This document shows positions 8,357 to 15,494 of a stretch of DNA of 64,000 nt, piece by piece (positions within the stretch are counted from its first letter, which is position 1; every line of letters starts with the position of its first letter). The stretch comes from Merdimonas sp963929015 (GTDB lineage Bacteria > Bacillota > Clostridia > Lachnospirales > Lachnospiraceae), in the NCBI RefSeq assembly GCF_963929015.1, contig NZ_CAWVHE010000012.1:124001-188000 (forward strand). The letters are read 5' to 3'. The notes under the pieces are model-generated. The model had not been told where the DNA came from and did no database searches. It saw only the letters and a program-made list of their open reading frames with translations. The position numbers and the translations under genes are program-made.

Positions 8357-9296
8357 AGCAGTTGGTTTCTTTGATAATATACACCGGCCGGCGTTTGGTC
8401 TCCAGGTAAGTCTTGGCCAGGTATTGGCCCAGGATGCCGATGGAGAATAGCTGCAGGCCGCCCAGGAAGAAGATGACGCACATCATGGAGGGATAGCCTG
8501 CCACCGGATCGCCCCAGATCAGTGTCTTGGCGATGATGATGAGGATGATCACAACCGAGATAAAGAGGCAGATGATCCCCAGCACTGAGGCGATGGAAAG
8601 TGGCGCGGTGGAGAAGGCGATGATCCCGTCCAGTGAGTACAGGAATAGTTTCCAGAAGGACCATTTGGTATCCCCGGCCACCCGCTCTACATTTTCGTAT
8701 TCCAGCCATTTGGTGCGAAAGCCGACCCAGCCGAAGATGCCTTTGGAGAACCGGTTATATTCCGGCATGTCCAGGATGGCGTCGGTCATCTGCCGGGTCA
8801 TGAGGCGGAAGTCCCTGGCCCCGTCTACAATCTCCGTTTTGGAAATCTGATTGATGAGTTTGTAGAAGCAGCGGGCAAAGAAGGAGCGGATCGGCGGCTC
8901 TCCCTTCCGGTCTACCCGGCGGGTGCCTACGCAGTCGTAATCCTCTTCTTTGATGGCTGTGTACATCTCATCAAGCAGAGAAGGCGGATCCTGAAGGTCT
9001 GCGTCCATCATGGCCACATAATCGCCTCTGGCATGGGTGAGGCCTGCGATGATGGCGCCTTCTTTCCCGAAATTGCGGGAAAAGGAAATGTATTTTACCC
9101 GGGGATCTGATCCGGCATAGCGTTTGATCACAGACAGGGTCTGATCCCGGGAACCGTCATTTACAAATAATAATTCAAAATTTACACCGTATTTCTGTTC
9201 CATTGAGGAGAAGACCTTGCAGACCTCTTCATAAAAATAGGGAAGCGAGGGCTCCTCGTTGTAGCAGGGAACGATGATGGAAATCAGGTCAGACAT
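8355..9296 (-). CDS. GtrB-like polyprenyl-phosphate glycosyltransferase (GT2)
   Basis: 313 aa, the normal GtrB/DPM1 length. The N-terminal GT2 domain starts ISIIVPCYNEE and carries the metal-binding MMDADLQDP motif and the SRNFGKEGAI segment typical of polyprenyl-phosphate glycosyltransferases. Two C-terminal membrane helices (about 230-255 and 268-292) end in GQYLAKTYLETKRRP, typical of GtrB. The family moves a sugar, often glucose, from a nucleotide sugar to undecaprenyl phosphate at the inner face of the membrane. GtrII- and GtrA-type genes are divergently transcribed next door, so the three probably form one glycan-decoration module. GAAAGGATG lies 8 bases before the ATG. The gene has its own predicted promoter. 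Confidence 0.92.
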   Translation of the reverse strand: MSDLISIIVPCYNEEPSLPYFYEEVCKVFSSMEQKYGVNFELLFVNDGSRDQTLSVIKRYAGSDPRVKYISFSRNFGKEGAIIAGLTHARGDYVAMMDADLQDPPSLLDEMYTAIKEEDYDCVGTRRVDRKGEPPIRSFFARCFYKLINQISKTEIVDGARDFRLMTRQMTDAILDMPEYNRFSKGIFGWVGFRTKWLEYENVERVAGDTKWSFWKLFLYSLDGIIAFSTAPLSIASVLGIICLFISVVIILIIIAKTLIWGDPVAGYPSMMCVIFFLGGLQLFSIGILGQYLAKTYLETKRRPVYIIKETNC

Positions 9297-9336
9297 AATA
9301 ACATCCTTTCATTTGCAGTTTTACACCGATAGTTGT

Positions 9337-9365
9337 ATTATAAAAAATTCAGATAAAAAAATCAA
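9337..9365 (-). promoter_or_regulatory. Predicted promoter for the GtrB-like gene
   Basis: On the minus strand: TTGATT (complement of 9360-9365), a 17-bp spacer, then a perfect TATAAT (complement of 9337-9342). Its -35 lies 16 bp from the -35 of the opposing promoter at 9382. Confidence 0.65.
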
Positions 9366-9381
9366 TGCCGTGCCTGGAATG

Positions 9382-9410
9382 TTGACAAACATTCGAGAAA
9401 CAGATAAAAT
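9382..9410 (+). promoter_or_regulatory. Predicted promoter for the GtrII-GtrA operon
   Basis: A perfect TTGACA (9382-9387), a 17-bp spacer and TAAAAT (9405-9410). The inferred transcription start is near 9417, which leaves no room for a leader before the ATG at 9425 and favours the GTG start at 9470. Confidence 0.7.
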
Positions 9411-9469
9411 TCAAAAGGATTCGTATGGATTCGTATGTTTCGGAGAATGGAGTAGAAAGGATAAGGATT

Positions 9470-11044
9470 GTGAAAGAAAAGAAATGGAACTGGCTTCCTT
9501 TCGGGGAGTATTACAGAAAGAACCGTCTGACCTTTGCCCTGACCGGTGTATTTCTTTTGATCGTGTATGGGATCAAGATCTTTAACGTCAGCATATCCCA
9601 TGATACGGAGGCGGCCATCGCGGCGCCTTTTAATTTGTACAAAAGCTGGTACACTATGGGGCGTTTTGGTCTGGTGGTTCTGAAGCGGCTGCTGGGCACT
9701 TATGAGTTTAATCCTTACGCAGCCTCTTTCCTTATGGTTGTGGCCATGTTTTTGAACGTGATCCTATGGGGCTATCTCTTTGCCTGGCTGGGTGGAAAAA
9801 AGTGGCAGGACGGCTTTAGCAGCTGGATCTTCCCGGTTGTTTTTTTTACATCCATGATCATGGCAGAGCAGTCCGGGTTCCTGCTCCAGTCCTATGAGAT
9901 AAATGTGGCGCTCCTCCTTCTTGGAGCCGCGCTTCTTTGCGGGTTTAGGGCCATCCTTACCAGGAGAAAGTTTTATTCCCCTTATTACCTGGCGCCGGTG
10001 GCGTGCTGTATCTTTGCGTTTTCAGTGTATCAGTCTTTTGTGCCTCTTTTCGCGGCTGCGGCGGCCATCTGTTTTCTTCTGGTCTATACCAACCGGGAAG
10101 TAGAAGCGCAGGAGGTAAGCGTCGGGTTCTGTCTGGGGACGATCCTGCGACTGATCGTGATCTTTGCCGCTTCGCTTTTCCTGTACTATGGTATCAACCA
10201 TTTCGTGCTTGCAGGACTTCATCTGGAGACTACATCCTATATCACAGACCAGATCCAGTGGGGAAAGATCAGCCTGGAGGAAGGTCTTAACAACATTTAT
10301 CTGCATATTTACAAGGCGATGACAGGAAAGGGGATTTTTTACACCAGCCTGCATCTGATCGCCTATGTGGGCATGCTGTTTTGCATGCTTCGGCAGCTGT
10401 TTGTGAAAAAACCCTGCAGGATCCTGTATCTTGCGGCTGCTGCCTTTGTGCTGATCAGTCCGTTTTTGATGACGATACTGATGGGAGCGGAGCCTACGGT
10501 CCGCACTCAGATCCTGCTGCCTTTTGTGGCGGGGTTTGCGCTTCAGTATCTGGTGGTCACGATCCGCGAAGAGCGCTTCAGACTCTGCAGGTATCTCTAT
10601 GTGGCGGCGCTGTGCCTGACCGGTGTGCTCTGCCTTCAGCAGAGTATGGATGCGGCCAGACTTTATTATACGCAGTACATCCAGTATCAGGAGGATGTAC
10701 GGGTGGCGCAGAAGATCAGTGACCGCATCGAGGCGCTGGGACTGGGAGAAATCCCGGAGGAGCCGGTAGTCTTTGTAGGGGCAAGGACGCCACTTAAAAA
10801 TGCAGTCTGCTACAGCGACGATGAACTGGAGCTGATCGGAAAATCCTTCTTTGCGATTTCTTACGGCACAGGTCATGGCACCTGGGTGATGCGGAACTTT
10901 ATGACTTCTCTTGGCTATCCCTATGTGTTTGGAGATGATCAGGACTTTGCAAAGGCGGATCAGCTTGCGGCAGCTATGCCATCCTGGCCTGCCCAGGGAA
11001 GTGTGGCAGAAAAAGACGGGATCATCATTGTAAAGTTAGGATAA
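9470..11044 (+). CDS. GtrII-type membrane glucosyltransferase
   Basis: 524 aa from the GTG at 9470 (SD AGAAAGG, 9-base spacing). An in-frame ATG at 9425 would add 15 residues but falls about 8 bases after the inferred transcription start. The protein has many membrane helices from about residue 20 to 395, and an acidic motif SHDTE just after the first helix, a placement typical of GT-C enzymes that use polyprenyl-phosphate sugars. A soluble C-terminal tail follows. The match is to the GtrII family. The likely role is transfer of the sugar supplied by the GtrB-like enzyme onto a surface polymer outside the membrane. The GtrA-type gene follows 7 bp later. Confidence 0.82.
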   Translation: MKEKKWNWLPFGEYYRKNRLTFALTGVFLLIVYGIKIFNVSISHDTEAAIAAPFNLYKSWYTMGRFGLVVLKRLLGTYEFNPYAASFLMVVAMFLNVILWGYLFAWLGGKKWQDGFSSWIFPVVFFTSMIMAEQSGFLLQSYEINVALLLLGAALLCGFRAILTRRKFYSPYYLAPVACCIFAFSVYQSFVPLFAAAAAICFLLVYTNREVEAQEVSVGFCLGTILRLIVIFAASLFLYYGINHFVLAGLHLETTSYITDQIQWGKISLEEGLNNIYLHIYKAMTGKGIFYTSLHLIAYVGMLFCMLRQLFVKKPCRILYLAAAAFVLISPFLMTILMGAEPTVRTQILLPFVAGFALQYLVVTIREERFRLCRYLYVAALCLTGVLCLQQSMDAARLYYTQYIQYQEDVRVAQKISDRIEALGLGEIPEEPVVFVGARTPLKNAVCYSDDELELIGKSFFAISYGTGHGTWVMRNFMTSLGYPYVFGDDQDFAKADQLAAAMPSWPAQGSVAEKDGIIIVKLG

Positions 11045-11051
11045 GAAAGCG

Positions 11052-11453
11052 ATGAAACAGTGGATTTTAAAATATAAAGAAATGATATTGTATCTGTTCT
11101 TTGGAGGATGCACCACTCTGGTCAATATCCTGGCCTATGCGGCGGCCACCCGCTTTGTTTCCATGGCGGTGGTGCCGGCCACTGTGCTGGCCTGGATCCT
11201 TTCCGTGATCTTTGCCTATGTGACCAACCGCATCTATGTCTTTGAGAGCAAGACCCGGGGAATCCGGGCCATTGGCAGGGAAGTAGCCGGGTTTGTAAGC
11301 TGCCGGCTCTTTTCCGGGGCGCTGGATGTAGGTCTGATGTGGCTCCTGGTGGATATGGCGGGATTCCCGGATCTGGTGATCAAGATCCTTTCCAATATTC
11401 TTGTGATCATCATCAACTATGTGGCAAGCAAGTTCTGGATATTTAAGAAATAA
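11052..11453 (+). CDS. GtrA family membrane protein (probable lipid-linked sugar flippase)
   Basis: 133 aa with four predicted membrane helices, the size and topology of GtrA/PF04138. Family features seen are LFFGGCTTLVNILAY at the start, the Asn-Arg-x-(Y/F)-V-F motif (NRIYVFES) in the middle, and NYVASKFWIFKK at the end. GtrA proteins are thought to flip undecaprenyl-phosphate-linked sugar outward. Its position directly after GtrII and near GtrB completes a gtr-like module. The substrate sugar cannot be read from sequence. Confidence 0.92.
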   Translation: MKQWILKYKEMILYLFFGGCTTLVNILAYAAATRFVSMAVVPATVLAWILSVIFAYVTNRIYVFESKTRGIRAIGREVAGFVSCRLFSGALDVGLMWLLVDMAGFPDLVIKILSNILVIIINYVASKFWIFKK

Positions 11454-11484
11454 AAAGAAAGAAAAAGAAAGACAGAGGGATACT

Positions 11485-12504
11485 ATGAAAAAGGAACGGT
11501 TATTCTACCTTGATTTTGTGCGGGCAGTGGCAGTTGTGTCCATCCTGCTGACTCATTTTAACGCAAGATATCTGTACCTGGTGCCTCCCATGCCTGAGAA
11601 GGCGGTGATCACTACCACGGTCAGCAATATTTACATCGGGAACTGGGGCGTATCCCTGTTTTTTATTATCTCAGGCGCGGCTCTGATGTATGTGTATCAG
11701 GACAGGCTGGACCTGAAAACATTCTATAAAAAACGATTCCTGTCTATTTATCCCATGTTCTGGATGGCGTATATCGTGGCATTCGCTTTTCTCTATGCCA
11801 GGAATCATGTGATCCCCGGCGCAGGGACGCCGAAGGTGAACTTTCTCTTTACCATCCTTGGGATGGACGGAATGCTCGCCGCCTATCTTCCTACCTTTTA
11901 TATTCTGGGCGAGTGGTTCCTTGGAACGATCATTCTGATGTATCTTCTCTTTCCCCTGCTGCGGCTGGGGGTAGAGAAACAGCCGGCGCTTACTGCTGCG
12001 GCCATCCTGGTCATTTACGCCGCCATGTTCCTTTTGCAGGGACAGGTCAACATCAGCATTGTGGTACTGACCAGACTGCCGGAGATCGCCTTTGGGATGT
12101 ACTTTGTCCGCTGGGGGAGAAAAGTGGACTGGAAAGCGGCTCTTGTGGCCCTTGTGCTCCTTGTGGCAAACGGATTACTTGCTCCGGCGCTGCCGGACAT
12201 GCTGCAGACCACCTATGTGGGGATCGCATCCTTCCTCCTTCTGGTGTTCCTTTCTTATTATGTAAAGGTGCCGGTCTGCGAAAAGTTCTGCAGCGTGATC
12301 AGTAAATATTCCTATGCAATTTTTCTGGTCCACCATGTGATCATTGCAGAGATCATGCAGCACTTTGATCTTGTGCAGATTTCCGTGGCAAAGAGCTATC
12401 TCTTATTTGCCTGCACCTGCGTGGTGATCGCAGTTTTTGCCTGGCTGTTGTTTCAGGTTCACCGCCTCATTATGAAACAGATCCCGACATTGTTTAAGAA
12501 ATAA
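11485..12504 (+). CDS. Acyltransferase family 3 membrane protein
   Basis: 339 aa from the ATG at 11485 (MKKERLFYLDFVRAVAVV), preceded by AGAGGGA; an upstream TTG in frame lies inside the GtrA gene and is unlikely. About ten membrane helices. The N-terminal YLDFVRAVAVVSILLTHF includes the Arg and His positions typical of acyltransferase-3/OafA-WecH enzymes, which O-acylate surface sugars using cytosolic acyl donors. It follows GtrA by 31 bp and may decorate the same polymer. The acyl group and target are not known. Confidence 0.85.
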   Translation: MKKERLFYLDFVRAVAVVSILLTHFNARYLYLVPPMPEKAVITTTVSNIYIGNWGVSLFFIISGAALMYVYQDRLDLKTFYKKRFLSIYPMFWMAYIVAFAFLYARNHVIPGAGTPKVNFLFTILGMDGMLAAYLPTFYILGEWFLGTIILMYLLFPLLRLGVEKQPALTAAAILVIYAAMFLLQGQVNISIVVLTRLPEIAFGMYFVRWGRKVDWKAALVALVLLVANGLLAPALPDMLQTTYVGIASFLLLVFLSYYVKVPVCEKFCSVISKYSYAIFLVHHVIIAEIMQHFDLVQISVAKSYLLFACTCVVIAVFAWLLFQVHRLIMKQIPTLFKK

Positions 12505-12586
12505 CCGGCATTGCAATGTGGAGCCAATTAGAGTAGAATAGTAAGAAATGAAGACTGAAATGTATAGAAGAACGGAGAGGAAACCT

Positions 12587-13450
12587 TTGAAAACAATATT
12601 AATCACAGGTTGTCAGGGTCAGCTTGGCAGGGCGCTGAATGATTTTTACGCTTCAGATCCGAAGGTCCGGCTGATCAACACCGACGTAGGAGAACTGAAT
12701 ATTACCGACCGGGAAGAGGTCCTAAGGAAAGTCCGCGAGATGGATCCGGACATTATCATCAACTGTGCGGCCCATACCCAGGTGGACGCCTGCGAGACCG
12801 ATCAGGAACGGGCGTATCAGATCAATGCGGCAGGCCCTTACCACTTAAGTCTGGCGGCAAATGAGACGGACGCGGTCATGGTCCACATTTCTTCGGACTA
12901 TGTATTTGACGGGACGAAAGAAGGCCCTTATGTGGAGGGAGATCCCTTTCATCCCCAGTCTGTCTACGGCAGGACCAAGCTGGAGGGGGAAGAGCTGGTC
13001 CGCAGGACGGCAAAGAAATACTTTGTGGTCCGGACGGAGTGGCTGTACGGCGAAGGCAGGAACTTTGTCAATACCATGCTGAAACTGTCCGAGTCCCATG
13101 AGGAGGTGCGGGTGGTCAACGACCAGTTCGGCGGCCCCACCAGCGCGGAAGAAGTGGTGAAGGTGATCGACCTTCTGTGCCGGTCCGAACAGTACGGCAC
13201 CTACCATGCCAGCTGCGACGGCGTCTGCAGCTGGGCGCAGTTTACGGAGAAGATCTACGAACTGTGCGGCAGGACCACCAGAGTGATCCCGGTGTCCACA
13301 GAAGAATATGCGGCGCCTGCGAAGCGGCCCAAGAATTCTGTGCTGAAAAACCAGAGGCTGGAGGAACGGTTCGGCTATCATATGCCGGACTGGGAGGACG
13401 CGCTGAAGAAATATCTGACAGATCGAAAGTTAATAGTAAAGGAGCAATAG
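12587..13450 (+). CDS. rfbD: dTDP-4-dehydrorhamnose reductase
   Basis: 287 aa from a TTG start at 12587, chosen because GGAGAGG (12574-12580) lies 6 bases upstream and the protein then starts at the Rossmann motif (KTILITGCQGQLGRAL). The in-frame ATG at 12548 lacks a clear ribosome site. The short-chain dehydrogenase catalytic Tyr-Lys is visible in SVYGRTKLEGE, and YVFDG is the RmlD signature. It reduces dTDP-4-keto-L-rhamnose to dTDP-L-rhamnose. It is the first gene of an rfbD-epimerase-rfbB run; rfbA and rfbC lie about 38 kb away at 51475 and 52433. Confidence 0.94.
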   Translation: MKTILITGCQGQLGRALNDFYASDPKVRLINTDVGELNITDREEVLRKVREMDPDIIINCAAHTQVDACETDQERAYQINAAGPYHLSLAANETDAVMVHISSDYVFDGTKEGPYVEGDPFHPQSVYGRTKLEGEELVRRTAKKYFVVRTEWLYGEGRNFVNTMLKLSESHEEVRVVNDQFGGPTSAEEVVKVIDLLCRSEQYGTYHASCDGVCSWAQFTEKIYELCGRTTRVIPVSTEEYAAPAKRPKNSVLKNQRLEERFGYHMPDWEDALKKYLTDRKLIVKEQ

Positions 13451-13455
13451 AGTCA

Positions 13456-14295
13456 ATGAATAAGAAAAGAGTATTGGTAACTGGAGCGAACGGTTATATC
13501 GGAAGACATGTGGTAAGCGCCCTTCTGGAAGCGGGCCATGAGGTGCTGGCGGCTGACTTTTTCTTTGACGGCGTTGATGAAAGAGCGACCCGGATCGAAG
13601 CGCCTATTTTCAGCGGGGATGAAAATATCTATGAGCAGATGGGAAAGCCGGATGCGTGCATCCATCTGGCCTGGAGAAACGGCTTTGTCCACAATGCGGA
13701 GAGTCATCTGATGGATCTGCCGGATCACTATACGTTTATCAAAAATATGATCGCAGGAGGCCTGCCGCAGCTGTCTGTTATGGGAACCATGCATGAGATC
13801 GGGTACTGGGAGGGGCCGATCACAGAGGATACCCCGGCAAACCCTACTTCTTTGTATGGAATTGCCAAAAACGCCCTGCGCCAGATGACGTATCTTCTGG
13901 CATCCGGGACAGACACCAAAGTGATGTGGCTTCGGGCTTATTATATCCTGGGCGATGACAAGAAGAGCAACTCTCTCTTTGCCAAGATCGTAGGCTGGGA
14001 GGAGGAAGGCAAAGAGACCTTCCCGTTCAACTCCGGGAAAAATAAATATGATTTCATCACCGTAGATGAGCTGGCTGCCCAGATCGCCGCTGCTTCTACC
14101 CAGGAGGAGATCACAGGTGTGATCAACTGCTGTACCGGCAATCCGGTGGCTCTGGGAGATAAGGTGGACGAGTTTATCAAAGACCACGGGTTTAAGATCC
14201 GTCCGGAATACGGAGCATTTCCGGATCGTCCCTACGACTCGCCGGGCGTATGGGGAGATGCAGAGAAGATCAACAAGATCATGCACAGACAGTAA
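13456..14295 (+). CDS. NAD-dependent epimerase/dehydratase
   Basis: 279 aa. The start ATG at 13456 lies 5 bp after rfbD, with AAAGGAG overlapping the rfbD end. The Rossmann motif VTGANGYIGRHVV is followed by MGTMHEIG and the catalytic YGIAK (YxxxK), so it belongs to the extended SDR superfamily. Its placement between rfbD and rfbB suggests it makes or alters a nucleotide sugar for the same polymer. Substrate cannot be assigned; it is shorter than typical GalE (about 330 aa) and resembles sugar reductases or epimerases found in capsule loci. Confidence 0.82.
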   Translation: MNKKRVLVTGANGYIGRHVVSALLEAGHEVLAADFFFDGVDERATRIEAPIFSGDENIYEQMGKPDACIHLAWRNGFVHNAESHLMDLPDHYTFIKNMIAGGLPQLSVMGTMHEIGYWEGPITEDTPANPTSLYGIAKNALRQMTYLLASGTDTKVMWLRAYYILGDDKKSNSLFAKIVGWEEEGKETFPFNSGKNKYDFITVDELAAQIAAASTQEEITGVINCCTGNPVALGDKVDEFIKDHGFKIRPEYGAFPDRPYDSPGVWGDAEKINKIMHRQ

Positions 14296-14387
14296 GCCGT
14301 ACACACGGGAGAATACTTGCGGACTCCGGTGGGAGATCTGCAGAAGAGATCAGAAACAAAAAATGAAAATAAAAGGAGAAACGATTC

Positions 14388-15467
14388 ATGAGAACTTATC
14401 TGGTAACAGGAGGGGCCGGATTCATCGGTTCCAATTATATCCACTATATGTTTAAGAAATACGGAGATGAGATCCGCATCATCAATGTGGATAAGCTGAC
14501 GTATGCCGGCAATCTGGAAAACTTAAAGGATGTTGAGGACAGAGAGAACTATACCTTTATCCGCGCCGATATCTGTGACACGGAAAAGATCAATCAGATC
14601 TTTGAAGAGAACGACATTGACCGGGTGGTGCATTTCGCAGCGGAAAGCCATGTTGACCGCAGCATCCGCAATCCTGAGGTCTTTGTAAAGACCAATGTGC
14701 TGGGAACACTGGTTATGCTGAATGCGGCAAAGGCTGCCTGGGAGCTGCCGGACGGTACTTTTATAGAAGGGAAAAAGTTTCTTCATGTGTCCACAGACGA
14801 GGTGTATGGTTCCCTGGAGAATCCGGACGAGTATTTCTATGAGACGACTCCGTACGATCCCCACAGCCCCTATTCTGCCAGCAAGGCTTCTTCCGATATG
14901 CTGGTAAAGGCCTATATGGACACTTATAAGTTTCCGGCCAATATTACCAACTGCAGCAACAACTACGGCCCCTATCAGTTCCCTGAGAAGCTGATCCCTC
15001 TGATCATCAACAACGCGCTGCACGGCAAGAAACTGCCGGTATACGGGGATGGCAAAAATGTGCGCGACTGGCTGTATGTGGAGGATCACGCCAAGGGCAT
15101 CGACATGGTGCAGGAAAAGGGCCGGCTGTTTGAGACATACAACATCGGCGGACATAATGAAAAACAGAACATCGAGATTATCCACATTATCCTGGATACC
15201 CTGCAGGAGATGCTGCCGGACGATGATCCGAGGAAGGCGCTGGTCAGTGAAGATCTGATCACTTATGTGGAGGACCGCAAGGGTCATGACAGACGCTATG
15301 CCATCGCTCCGGACAAGATCAAGGCTGAGGTGGGCTGGGTGCCGGACACCATGTTCGCAGAAGGCATCCGAAAGACCATCCAGTGGTTCTTTGAGCACGA
15401 AGAGTGGATGGAGCATGTAACAAGCGGCGCTTATCAGGAGTATTATCAGGAAATGTATGAGAAATAA
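14388..15467 (+). CDS. rfbB: dTDP-glucose 4,6-dehydratase
   Basis: 359 aa, close to the family norm. NAD-binding VTGGAGFIGSNYIHY, the segment NVDKLTYAGNLENL, the STDEVYG catalytic segment and the YSASKASSD (YxxxK) motif are all present, and NCSNNYGPYQFPEKLIPL is diagnostic of RmlB. It converts dTDP-glucose to dTDP-4-keto-6-deoxyglucose, the second step of dTDP-L-rhamnose synthesis. AAAAGGAG precedes the ATG. It follows the epimerase by 92 bp and is followed 27 bp later by the L,D-transpeptidase gene. Confidence 0.96.
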   Translation: MRTYLVTGGAGFIGSNYIHYMFKKYGDEIRIINVDKLTYAGNLENLKDVEDRENYTFIRADICDTEKINQIFEENDIDRVVHFAAESHVDRSIRNPEVFVKTNVLGTLVMLNAAKAAWELPDGTFIEGKKFLHVSTDEVYGSLENPDEYFYETTPYDPHSPYSASKASSDMLVKAYMDTYKFPANITNCSNNYGPYQFPEKLIPLIINNALHGKKLPVYGDGKNVRDWLYVEDHAKGIDMVQEKGRLFETYNIGGHNEKQNIEIIHIILDTLQEMLPDDDPRKALVSEDLITYVEDRKGHDRRYAIAPDKIKAEVGWVPDTMFAEGIRKTIQWFFEHEEWMEHVTSGAYQEYYQEMYEK

Positions 15468-15494
15468 TTTCCTGTCTAAGGAAGGTGAATAAGT

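Noticed and set aside
10022..10876. Long minus-strand open frame opposite the GtrII gene
   Set aside because: No ribosome site or family match, and the plus strand has a clear membrane protein; it is an antisense shadow.
8355..12504. Prophage serotype-conversion (gtr) region
   Set aside because: No integrase, attachment repeats or phage genes are present; the gtr-like genes seem part of the chromosomal surface locus.
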